Virus record (IMG/VR): IMGVR_UViG_3300035204_001725
Coordinates: 1-64,000 of that record
Reading direction: 5' to 3' (one strand)
Origin: a virus
DNA length: 64,000 nt
Position 1 is the first letter of the stretch, and every line of letters begins with the position of its first letter. This document shows positions 8,626-15,455 of the stretch, piece after piece. A program made the position numbers and the translations under genes. The notes below the pieces were generated by a model. That model was not told the DNA's origin. It ran no database searches and saw nothing but the letters and a program-made list of their open reading frames with translations.

Positions 8626-9428
8626 GTGAAGAAATAATTAAAAGAACCAAAAAAGAAATAGAACTTGATGTAAAAATAAAACAGGCCGAGCTGGACCAAA
8701 AACTGGCAGAAATCGATAAGACTAAGGCTGAAACTGAAAAAATGCAGAGTGAGTCCGGGAAGGCCTACCTTGAATACGAAAAAGCTTTATCTTCTAGAAA
8801 CAAAGATACCTACTCAGACGAAGAAAATAATTTATATAGATTTTCTAAAGACGTTTCTCACCACTCTGTTCAGGCCTGTATGAGCAAGCTCACCCAGTGG
8901 CATCGCAAGGATCCGAAATGTAAGATAGAAATAGTCTTCTCTTCTCCCGGAGGAAGCATTATCGATGGATTTGAATTATTTGATTTTATTCAAGAATTAA
9001 GAGCCAAAGGGCACCATATCACCACGGGGTCGTTAGGAATGGCTGCGTCCATGGCTGGGATCCTTCTTCAAGCTGGGAGCACCAGATGGATTGGTCATCA
9101 GGCTTGGATGATGATTCACCGTGCGGCCTTCGGGGCAATCGGCAAAACTTACGAAGTGGAAGACGAAGTAAGGCTAGTTAAAAGAATTGAAGAAAGATGC
9201 TTAGATATTTTTGTATCTCGTTCAAATCTAACCAAAATTAAAATTAAAAGAAACTGGGACCGCAAAGATTGGTGGATAGACGCAGACGAAGCCGTAACAC
9301 TAGGCCTAGTAGATGAAGTCCGAGCGATGATGCCCGAACACCAAATCAACAATAAAAAACCTGCAACGAAAAAAGCTGCACCCAAAAAGAAAGTAAAAAG
9401 AAATGTACGGAAATCTAAAGGATCCTGA
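8622..9428 (+). CDS. ClpP/crotonase-fold serine protease (ClpP-like)
   Basis: An AGGAGG ribosome site precedes the start. Residues 1-60 form a charged helical or coiled-coil stretch absent from ordinary ClpP. The protease core follows: SSPGGSIIDG (oxyanion loop), GMAASMAG with the nucleophile Ser, MMIHRAAFG with the catalytic His, and WIDADEAVTLGLVDE at the end of the fold with an acidic residue just before it. The tail is Lys-rich. ClpP-like proteins can act as phage head-maturation proteases, but a separate prohead-protease candidate exists at 23428, so this one may be regulatory or accessory. Its last 26 nt overlap a small ORF. Confidence 0.85.
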   Translation: MSEEIIKRTKKEIELDVKIKQAELDQKLAEIDKTKAETEKMQSESGKAYLEYEKALSSRNKDTYSDEENNLYRFSKDVSHHSVQACMSKLTQWHRKDPKCKIEIVFSSPGGSIIDGFELFDFIQELRAKGHHITTGSLGMAASMAGILLQAGSTRWIGHQAWMMIHRAAFGAIGKTYEVEDEVRLVKRIEERCLDIFVSRSNLTKIKIKRNWDRKDWWIDADEAVTLGLVDEVRAMMPEHQINNKKPATKKAAPKKKVKRNVRKSKGS

Positions 9429-9561
9429 AAAATACGGAGCATGGACTAGAGCTATAAAAGCTTGGTTAAAAAAAATTTTTAATAAAGCTAGACATTGGGT
9501 TTGTAAGGTGGGACTTTGTACTTTAGACAAGTGCGGCTGCCTTTGTCATAAAGAAAAATGA
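9403..9561 (+). CDS. Small basic protein with Cys-rich C-terminus
   Basis: A 52-codon frame starts at ATG 9403 inside the end of the ClpP-like gene and its stop TGA overlaps the sulfotransferase ATG (ATGA), the same coupling used throughout this region. The N-terminal half is amphipathic and rich in Trp/Lys; the C-terminal 20 residues contain five cysteines (including CGCLCH), suggestive of metal binding. It fills what would otherwise be a 130-nt gap. The position and coupling support reality; no homologue is recognised. Confidence 0.5.
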   Translation: MYGNLKDPEKYGAWTRAIKAWLKKIFNKARHWVCKVGLCTLDKCGCLCHKEK

Positions 9562-10292
9562 TCATCAGTTATAGACATAAATTTATTTTCTTGTCTAACC
9601 CAAAATGTGGCTCTTCTTTATTTAGGAAAATGATGGGGCCCTATATGGACGCGGGAATCGGTCACGTATTAAGGTTTGACCCCAAAACCGCTGAGGAAGG
9701 AGACTTAACCGAAGAACAGGTCAATTTGGTTAAAGGGGGGATTCTTAATTTATTGCATATTAGTGCCCCTGAATTAAAACCCGCGATCAACGACGTGGAT
9801 GATTCTACCGCGGACGAGGACTACGGTAACTGGGACACTTATTATACATTTACGACAATAAGGAATCCGTTTACGAGGTTCGTATCATGGTACTTTTTTC
9901 TCCAGCCAGATAAAAATTTTAAAACGATAATGCATAAGGGAGAATGGGACGAGAGCACGTCTTTTCATCACCACTTTAATGATTTTTTAGATTATGGTAT
10001 TCATAACGATATAGCTCCCCCCACTTACGAGTGGTTTTGCTGCGATAGAGAAACTAAAGAAAAATTAGTAACTGACGTTTTTAAGCTAGAAGAGATCAAT
10101 GAAGTTTTTCCTTCTAGGTTTAAAGAAAAGACCGGAATAGACGTTTTAACTCCCCTTAGAAAGGTCGCTCCCGCATTAGGAATAAGATACAACGGGAACC
10201 CTTATGACTTGTATAACCAAAACTCAATAGACTTAATTAACGAGGTATACAAAAGTGATATAGAAACTTTTAACTATGAATTTGGTCAGTAA
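9558..10292 (+). CDS. PAPS-dependent sulfotransferase-like protein
   Basis: The protein opens with FIFLSNPKCGSSLFRK (residues 9-24), matching the 5'-phosphosulfate-binding loop of carbohydrate sulfotransferases (family Sulfotransfer_2-like), and has TIRNPFTRFVSWY near 100-113, matching the 3'-phosphate-binding motif. The middle contains a histidine-rich HHHF segment. No signal peptide is seen, so it would work in the cytoplasm on a phage or host glycan precursor or on a protein. It is separated from the sugar operon only by PhoH and ClpP genes, so it may complete the same glycan decoration. Confidence 0.75.
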   Translation: MIISYRHKFIFLSNPKCGSSLFRKMMGPYMDAGIGHVLRFDPKTAEEGDLTEEQVNLVKGGILNLLHISAPELKPAINDVDDSTADEDYGNWDTYYTFTTIRNPFTRFVSWYFFLQPDKNFKTIMHKGEWDESTSFHHHFNDFLDYGIHNDIAPPTYEWFCCDRETKEKLVTDVFKLEEINEVFPSRFKEKTGIDVLTPLRKVAPALGIRYNGNPYDLYNQNSIDLINEVYKSDIETFNYEFGQ

Positions 10293-10494
10293 GTTTTCTT
10301 TCTATTATTTTGCTTAATTCATGAGCTTCATTATTAATTCTAACTGAATAAGCTCTTATTTCATCGTCCGAGTCTTTACAGTAGTATAGAGATAATTTCA
10401 TAATCTTTTCGGCCATCTCAAGCGCCTCTTTTTTAGCGGACTTCTCCATGTCTATTTTAGCGGTAGAGCATAAAAAATTAACAAAATAATTCAA
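10270..10494 (-). CDS. Hypothetical helical protein, minus strand
   Basis: A 74-codon frame (TTG start; ATG at 10449 would give 59 residues) that fills the 223-nt gap between two plus-strand genes and overlaps the sulfotransferase end by 23 nt. The translation is charged, helical and of normal composition, unlike most antisense shadows here. No clear ribosome site is seen, and the TTG start would lie under the plus-strand promoter at 10478-10507. It could be a convergent accessory gene or chance; no family is recognised. Confidence 0.4.
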   Translation of the reverse strand: MNYFVNFLCSTAKIDMEKSAKKEALEMAEKIMKLSLYYCKDSDDEIRAYSVRINNEAHELSKIIERKLTDQIHS

Positions 10495-10507
10495 ATAGTG
10501 GTATAAT
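10478..10507 (+). promoter_or_regulatory. Sigma70-like promoter, near-leaderless
   Basis: TTAACA (10478-10483), an 18-nt spacer and TATAAT (10502-10507) lie immediately before the ATG at 10516. A start site 6-8 nt after the -10 box would put the transcript 5' end at or next to the initiator codon; no Shine-Dalgarno is present. Confidence 0.55.
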
Positions 10508-10515
10508 ATACTGAT

Positions 10516-10875
10516 ATGTTAAAGCTATATTGTCAAAAGTGCGGAGCGCTAAACGCCTACGTTTCTGAAAAACCCAATTTTTGTCAAAAATGTGGGAAAT
10601 CTTTTGGCGAAGAATCACAAGCCTCTTTGGAAGACGAAAGCGAAAACATTGAAGAAAAAGAAGAGCAAGAAACAGACTTTAACTTGCAAAACGGGCTAGA
10701 TGTAGATATAGATACAGGAAGGACGAACACAGATAAACTAGGGTCTATTTTAGGCACGGCAAAAGAAGGTCAGGGAATGGAAGGGAAACCTCCCGCGGTC
10801 GACGAAAAATATACAATGGAAGATTTTCAAAGAGAAGCGGGGTCAATAAGAGGTGGGAATGGACCGGAAACCTAA
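10516..10875 (+). CDS. Zinc-ribbon protein with acidic tail
   Basis: The first 30 residues form a compact zinc ribbon: CQKCG at 7-11 and CQKCG at 23-27, two CxxC knuckles 16 apart. After that the protein is acidic (several Glu/Asp runs) and probably disordered up to residue 119. Such small zinc-ribbon proteins often contact nucleic acid or RNA polymerase. It precedes and overlaps the sigma factor gene by 17 nt, so a role in phage transcription is a reasonable guess but unproven. Confidence 0.65.
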   Translation: MLKLYCQKCGALNAYVSEKPNFCQKCGKSFGEESQASLEDESENIEEKEEQETDFNLQNGLDVDIDTGRTNTDKLGSILGTAKEGQGMEGKPPAVDEKYTMEDFQREAGSIRGGNGPET

Positions 10876-11575
10876 AAAGAAAACGACTAAGAAGAAGATC
10901 AAGAAAAGGTACGAGGATTATATAGATGTTATAAACGAAGAAATTGCAAAAAAAAGGTATAAGTGGAGCTTAACTTCTTTAACTTGGATGGATTACGACG
11001 ATGTATCTCAGATACTGAGGTTCCATATTTTTAAAAAATGGCACCTATATGATCCCACCAAGAACCTAAAGCCTTGGATTAGAACAGTTATAACTAATCA
11101 AATTAAAAATTTAATACGAAACAATTATACAAACTTTATTAAACCGTGCAATAGGTGCGAGGCCGCCAAGGAAGAAACTAAATGCGACATATACGAAACT
11201 CAATGCAGCCTGTGTCCTTTATATAAGAACTGGGAAAAAAATAAGAAAAGCGGGCTTGCGGCAAAAATGCCAGTTTCACTTGAAAATTATAAACAAGAAG
11301 TATATCATATATCTAACACGCAAAATATAAATTTAGAAAAAAGCGCTAGTAATTTACATAAAAAAATGGAAAAAGTATTAAAGCCTCACGAATGGAAGAT
11401 TTATGTTTTATTATATATAGATCACTTAAGTGAGCTAGAAGCCGCTAAAGAAATGGGATATAAAACCTCAGAAAAAAATAAGTCTCCGGGGTATAAGCAA
11501 ATTAAAAACGTTAAAAAGAAAATAATTACAAAAGCGAAAGAGCTAGTCAATAGTGGAGAGGTAGATATTTGGTAA
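10859..11575 (+). CDS. Sigma-70-like transcription factor with cysteine-rich insert
   Basis: ATG 10859 was chosen over the in-frame GTG at 10853 because AGAGG lies at correct spacing before it. After a Lys-rich start, residues of the DYDDVSQILRFHIF and WIRTVITNQIKNLIR segments match sigma region 2 (core binding and -10 recognition, as in ECF and phage late sigma factors). A Cys cluster follows (C97, C100, then C, C and CxxC within 25 residues), likely a zinc site. The C-terminus (LKPHEWKIYVLLYIDHLSEL, then EAAKEMGYK and a basic helix) resembles sigma region 4. It is the obvious candidate to direct middle or late transcription. Confidence 0.75.
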   Translation: MDRKPKKKTTKKKIKKRYEDYIDVINEEIAKKRYKWSLTSLTWMDYDDVSQILRFHIFKKWHLYDPTKNLKPWIRTVITNQIKNLIRNNYTNFIKPCNRCEAAKEETKCDIYETQCSLCPLYKNWEKNKKSGLAAKMPVSLENYKQEVYHISNTQNINLEKSASNLHKKMEKVLKPHEWKIYVLLYIDHLSELEAAKEMGYKTSEKNKSPGYKQIKNVKKKIITKAKELVNSGEVDIW

Positions 11576-12663
11576 TGAACAAAATAGAATTAACAGAAGA
11601 ACAAAAGGAAAAGGTCCTCAAAGAGTGGGACGATAGAGAAAGTAATCCGCCTTCGCTTTTGGAATTGATTAGGATTGCGTATCCAGAAGAGCCTTACTTA
11701 GACGGTCGGAGCAAAGAGGGGAAAGCAGTCAAGGCTTTTTTAGCGACGAGGGAAATTAAGCCTCTCGCTTCTCACCAGTATCAACCGAAGAAGATAGAGC
11801 TAACGGAAGATTACAAAGAGTTTATTAATAACAACTTTGGAATGATGTCTGCGGTAGAGATGGCTAGAGTTTTATTTAAAAAAAACGAACTGACAAACCT
11901 TAATCAAGAATCTAGGGCTGTAGATGAATATGTGAAGACGTTAAATCCTGCCGCAGCTTTTCAGCCGAATAGTCAAATCCCAGAGGAAGAATATAAGCCG
12001 CCGAAGACTATGCCAGCAGCAATCGCCAAAATTAATCATTATGTTTTAAATGGTATAGATAAAAATAAAATTACCCCTAGGAATAAAAAAGATATCAATT
12101 CTTTAATAGGTTATCTTCACACCTACAGATTCCTCCATCAAATGAACACTTATGAAAGTCAAACAGACAGGGAGCTGTTTGAAAGTAGTTTCGTCCGTTA
12201 TACGCATGATAAAAATGATTTAACTCAAGAAGAAGTAGATCAGTATATAGTTTTATCAACGGAAGTTGTTATTGCTTCTAATATCCAAAGAAGAGTCGAG
12301 CGTTTGCAACAGCACCTCGATGCGTCCGCAGAAGACACGGACGGTAGGCGTATCGCCATGGCTCTTGTGGACGCTATCAATACTGCGCAAACGGAATATA
12401 ATCAATGTGTTAATCGACAACAGAAGCTCCTCGAGAGCTTAAAAGAAAAAAGAAGCGATAAACTTAAAAAACAAATTAAAGAAAATGCTAGCATTCTTAG
12501 TCTTGTGGAAATGTGGAAAGAAGAAGAGACGCGGAAAAAGATGATAGAGTTAGCGGAAAAACGTAAGGAAATAGTTAAAGATGAAGTTAATAATTTAAGC
12601 TCAATGGACGATGTTAAAGCTAGAATATTGGGGCTATCAGAAGGGGAGGTTTTAGATGGTTAG
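11575..12663 (+). CDS. Hypothetical protein upstream of terminase; possible small terminase or DNA-binding protein
   Basis: The start is taken at ATG 11575, which overlaps the preceding stop as TAATG; a TTG six bases earlier is weaker. Residues about 3-60 and 75-120 look like two related helical repeats, each beginning with IELTE and containing a 'S(L/A)xE(L/M)xR' helix, suggestive of tandem helix-turn-helix units. The C-terminal half is a long charged helix. The location two genes before the large terminase would suit a small terminase subunit, but no family motif is decisive. The last 8 nt overlap the nuclease gene. Confidence 0.5.
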   Translation: MNKIELTEEQKEKVLKEWDDRESNPPSLLELIRIAYPEEPYLDGRSKEGKAVKAFLATREIKPLASHQYQPKKIELTEDYKEFINNNFGMMSAVEMARVLFKKNELTNLNQESRAVDEYVKTLNPAAAFQPNSQIPEEEYKPPKTMPAAIAKINHYVLNGIDKNKITPRNKKDINSLIGYLHTYRFLHQMNTYESQTDRELFESSFVRYTHDKNDLTQEEVDQYIVLSTEVVIASNIQRRVERLQQHLDASAEDTDGRRIAMALVDAINTAQTEYNQCVNRQQKLLESLKEKRSDKLKKQIKENASILSLVEMWKEEETRKKMIELAEKRKEIVKDEVNNLSSMDDVKARILGLSEGEVLDG

Positions 12664-13606
12664 ATGTAAAAAATGTAAGGATTGTTTCGAGAACGACGTG
12701 GCTTTACATAGACACCTAAAATCTCATAAGATATTAATTGTAGACTATTATCACGCTTATTATCCTAGGCGCGACTTGCACACTGGCGACTTAATAAAGT
12801 TTAAAAACAAAAATCAATATTATTCTGAAGATTTTAATACTAGAACAAGTATGAAGGCGTGGTTCAAAACCGCCGACGCGGAATCTGCTAAAAATTATTG
12901 TCATGATTATTTAAAGAGAAGGGTAACAAAAAAACAAATAAAATACACCCCTTGCGAAGTGGAAGTACGATCGTTAATGTGTCCGCCTGTGCCGTTTCTA
13001 CAGCAATCCTTGGGTAGTTATTATCACCACGCGGAGAAAAATTTCGGCTTGATTAACAAATATACAAAGTATCCAACTGAGGTACAAGACACTCAAGATG
13101 AAGCCAGCGCTTTTAAAAATCGCCTACATAAAATATTCGTTGATACAAGGGAGCAAAAGCCCCTCAAGTTCGCATTACCAATTGAAGTACAGACCCTAAA
13201 GTTCGGAGACTATGCATTTAGTAATTCGTCGATGAGTCTTAATACCTACATAGAGAGGAAGTCAATTACGGATTTTATAGGAACCATGAGCGGAGGATTA
13301 CAAAGGTTTAAGAAGGAGATAGAGAGATCGGAAGAACAAGAGGCTAAATTGGTAGTTTTAGTCGAAGAGAGTATGACTAGCTGTTTATCATTTAATCACC
13401 TGCCCTATGTTTCTAAGAAGATAAAAGCTACGCCTGAATTTATTTTTCATAACGTAAGGGAGCTATTACAGTCCCATAAAAATTTACATTTTTTATTTGT
13501 TAAGGGCAGGAAAGAAGCCTCTAGGGTAATTGAAAAGCTATTTTTACAAGGAAGGATATATCATAAGGTTGACTTGCAGCTAGCTTATGACCTTAGAAAA
13601 TTGTAG
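12656..13606 (+). CDS. ERCC4/XPF-type nuclease with N-terminal C2H2 zinc finger
   Basis: Residues 4-24 form a classical C2H2 finger (C4-x2-C7-x12-H20-x3-H24). After about 130 residues of linker, the nuclease domain has VDTREQKP near 161-168, LKFGDYAF, and YIERKSITDFIGTM near 198-211, with the ERK-S/T-x2-D/F core of XPF/ERCC4 nucleases, followed by LQRFKKEIER. The family cuts structured or flap DNA. It sits directly before the large terminase and overlaps it by 20 nt; a role in processing branched replicative DNA before packaging is plausible inference. AGGTTT precedes the start. Confidence 0.75.
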   Translation: MVRCKKCKDCFENDVALHRHLKSHKILIVDYYHAYYPRRDLHTGDLIKFKNKNQYYSEDFNTRTSMKAWFKTADAESAKNYCHDYLKRRVTKKQIKYTPCEVEVRSLMCPPVPFLQQSLGSYYHHAEKNFGLINKYTKYPTEVQDTQDEASAFKNRLHKIFVDTREQKPLKFALPIEVQTLKFGDYAFSNSSMSLNTYIERKSITDFIGTMSGGLQRFKKEIERSEEQEAKLVVLVEESMTSCLSFNHLPYVSKKIKATPEFIFHNVRELLQSHKNLHFLFVKGRKEASRVIEKLFLQGRIYHKVDLQLAYDLRKL

Positions 13607-15434
13607 TATGTGGTACTGCCCAGACAAATATAATAAAGATATTCCTAACGTTAATCAAGAGCTCTTGAAGCTGAAGGGCGATCTTTTAGATAAAGAGGCT
13701 AAAATTTCTTTAGCCAAGTTCCTTAAGTCTAACTTGGGGCTAACTACAGAATTAATATCGGATATTAAGCTAGCCCCTTTTCAGGAGATTACACTAAAGG
13801 GAATGATGAATAGAAACTTCTCCATGTGTGTATGGGGTCGTGGTTGTGGTAAAACTTTTATCGCTTCAGTCTTCTGCTTCCTTCAGTGTATTTTTGAGCC
13901 CGGAACGAAAATTTTAATTGCGGGCCCCACCTTTCGTACAGCGAGATTTATATTTGAAAATTTGGAAAAGATAGTAGACTCTAAGGGGGCGGAGCTGTTA
14001 ATGCAAGCTTTCGGAGCAAAGTCAAAACGCAATGATCAATTTAAGTGGGATATTAATGGCGGCACGATTACGGCTATTCCGTTAAGCGGTGAAAAAATTC
14101 GTGGTTTCCGCGCTAACGTACTCGTGCTCGACGAGTATCTCTTACTCCCGGAAGATTTGATTAAAACAGTTTTAATGCCCTTTCTGGTGGCGCCGCAAGA
14201 CATGAAAGAGCGGATAGAGATAAGAGAAATGGAAGACAAGCTCATCTCTGAGGGTAAAATAGAAGAGGGGGACAGAATGGTATTTGAAAACGACTCCAAA
14301 ATGATTGCTTTGTCTTCTGCCTCTTATACGTTTGAAAATTTATATAAACAATATAAAGAATGGACAGAAAAAATTTATAGTTCAGAAACGTCTGACGCAA
14401 ATTATTTTATTTCTCAAATGGGATACGAAGCATTACCAGAGCATATGATTGACACAACTATTATCGAGGAGGCCCAAAATGGAGGGCAAAGTCATTCTAG
14501 CTTTATGCGAGAGTACTGCGCTCAATTTACCGACGGGTCGGATAGCTATTTTAGTGCAAAAAAAATGCACCTGTGTACGGTGCCAGACGGAGAATCGCCG
14601 ACAACAAAAATAATGGGCGATAAAGATAAAAAATATATACTCGGCATTGACCCCAGCTTCTCTAATAGTCCGACCTCTGACTTTTTCGCTATGTCTATTT
14701 TAGAGCTAGACGAAGAAGCGCAGCAAAGTACGTTAGTTCATAGCTATGCGATTGCGGGCGGGAACCTTAAGGACCATATCCGATATATGTATCATGTAGT
14801 TAAAAATTTCAATTTAGAAATGATTGTTATTGATAATGCAGGTTATCAATTTATAGATAGCTGTAATGAAAATGGCTTATTTAGAAATGATAAAATAGAA
14901 TTAAAGTTTTTTGACTTTAAAAGCGACTTGGATGGCGCGGATTATGATAAAGAGTTAATTAACGCGAGAAGAGCATATAACAAAGAAGGGAAAGTCATAT
15001 GCTTTAAGCAAGTGTTTTCGTCTGACTGGCTACGCAAGGCTAATGAGCACTTACAGGCCGCTATTGATCATAAAAAGATATGGTTTGCTTCAAAAACGGT
15101 AGCTAACCCGACCGCTTTCAATAGGTACTCGAGCCAAAGAGTCACCTTAAAAAACATCCCCGAACCGACGGTACTTGAATTTATCGAAAGTCAGGACGCT
15201 TTAATATATCAAACAAAAAAGCAATGTACCCTAATTGAAGTTAAAACGACCGCAAGGGGCACACAAACATTTGACCTTCCTCAGCACCTAAAACGCTCCA
15301 CAAGCGCGTCTAGGGCTCGCAAAGATAATTATACGACGCTTATGCTATCTAATTGGGCAGCTAAATGCTACATTGATATGATGGCAAAACCTGTTGAAGA
15401 TAATGTTGGCACTTTTGTTCCAAGGATGATATAA
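13587..15434 (+). CDS. terL: Terminase large subunit (DNA packaging motor ATPase/nuclease)
   Basis: This motor packages phage DNA at the portal and cuts it. Walker A is WGRGCGKT near residues 82-89, Walker B is VLVLDEYLLLPED near 179-191. The RNase H-like nuclease domain starts at ILGIDPSFSN (about 352) with MIVIDNAGY near 412 and further acidic residues downstream. Length 615 aa is normal. The start at 13587 overlaps the previous gene; ATG 13608, one base after that gene's stop, is an alternative that removes seven residues. Neither has a strong ribosome site. Confidence 0.93.
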   Translation: MTLENCSMWYCPDKYNKDIPNVNQELLKLKGDLLDKEAKISLAKFLKSNLGLTTELISDIKLAPFQEITLKGMMNRNFSMCVWGRGCGKTFIASVFCFLQCIFEPGTKILIAGPTFRTARFIFENLEKIVDSKGAELLMQAFGAKSKRNDQFKWDINGGTITAIPLSGEKIRGFRANVLVLDEYLLLPEDLIKTVLMPFLVAPQDMKERIEIREMEDKLISEGKIEEGDRMVFENDSKMIALSSASYTFENLYKQYKEWTEKIYSSETSDANYFISQMGYEALPEHMIDTTIIEEAQNGGQSHSSFMREYCAQFTDGSDSYFSAKKMHLCTVPDGESPTTKIMGDKDKKYILGIDPSFSNSPTSDFFAMSILELDEEAQQSTLVHSYAIAGGNLKDHIRYMYHVVKNFNLEMIVIDNAGYQFIDSCNENGLFRNDKIELKFFDFKSDLDGADYDKELINARRAYNKEGKVICFKQVFSSDWLRKANEHLQAAIDHKKIWFASKTVANPTAFNRYSSQRVTLKNIPEPTVLEFIESQDALIYQTKKQCTLIEVKTTARGTQTFDLPQHLKRSTSASRARKDNYTTLMLSNWAAKCYIDMMAKPVEDNVGTFVPRMI

Positions 15435-15436
15435 TT

Positions 15437-15450
15437 AGTGTAAATATTTA
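15437..15450 (+). promoter_or_regulatory. Recurrent AGTGTAAT-type element before portal gene
   Basis: AGTGTAAATATTTA lies 6 nt before the portal ATG (15456); only a weak AAAGAG could serve as ribosome site. One of seven related elements. Confidence 0.45.
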
Positions 15451-15455
15451 AAGAG

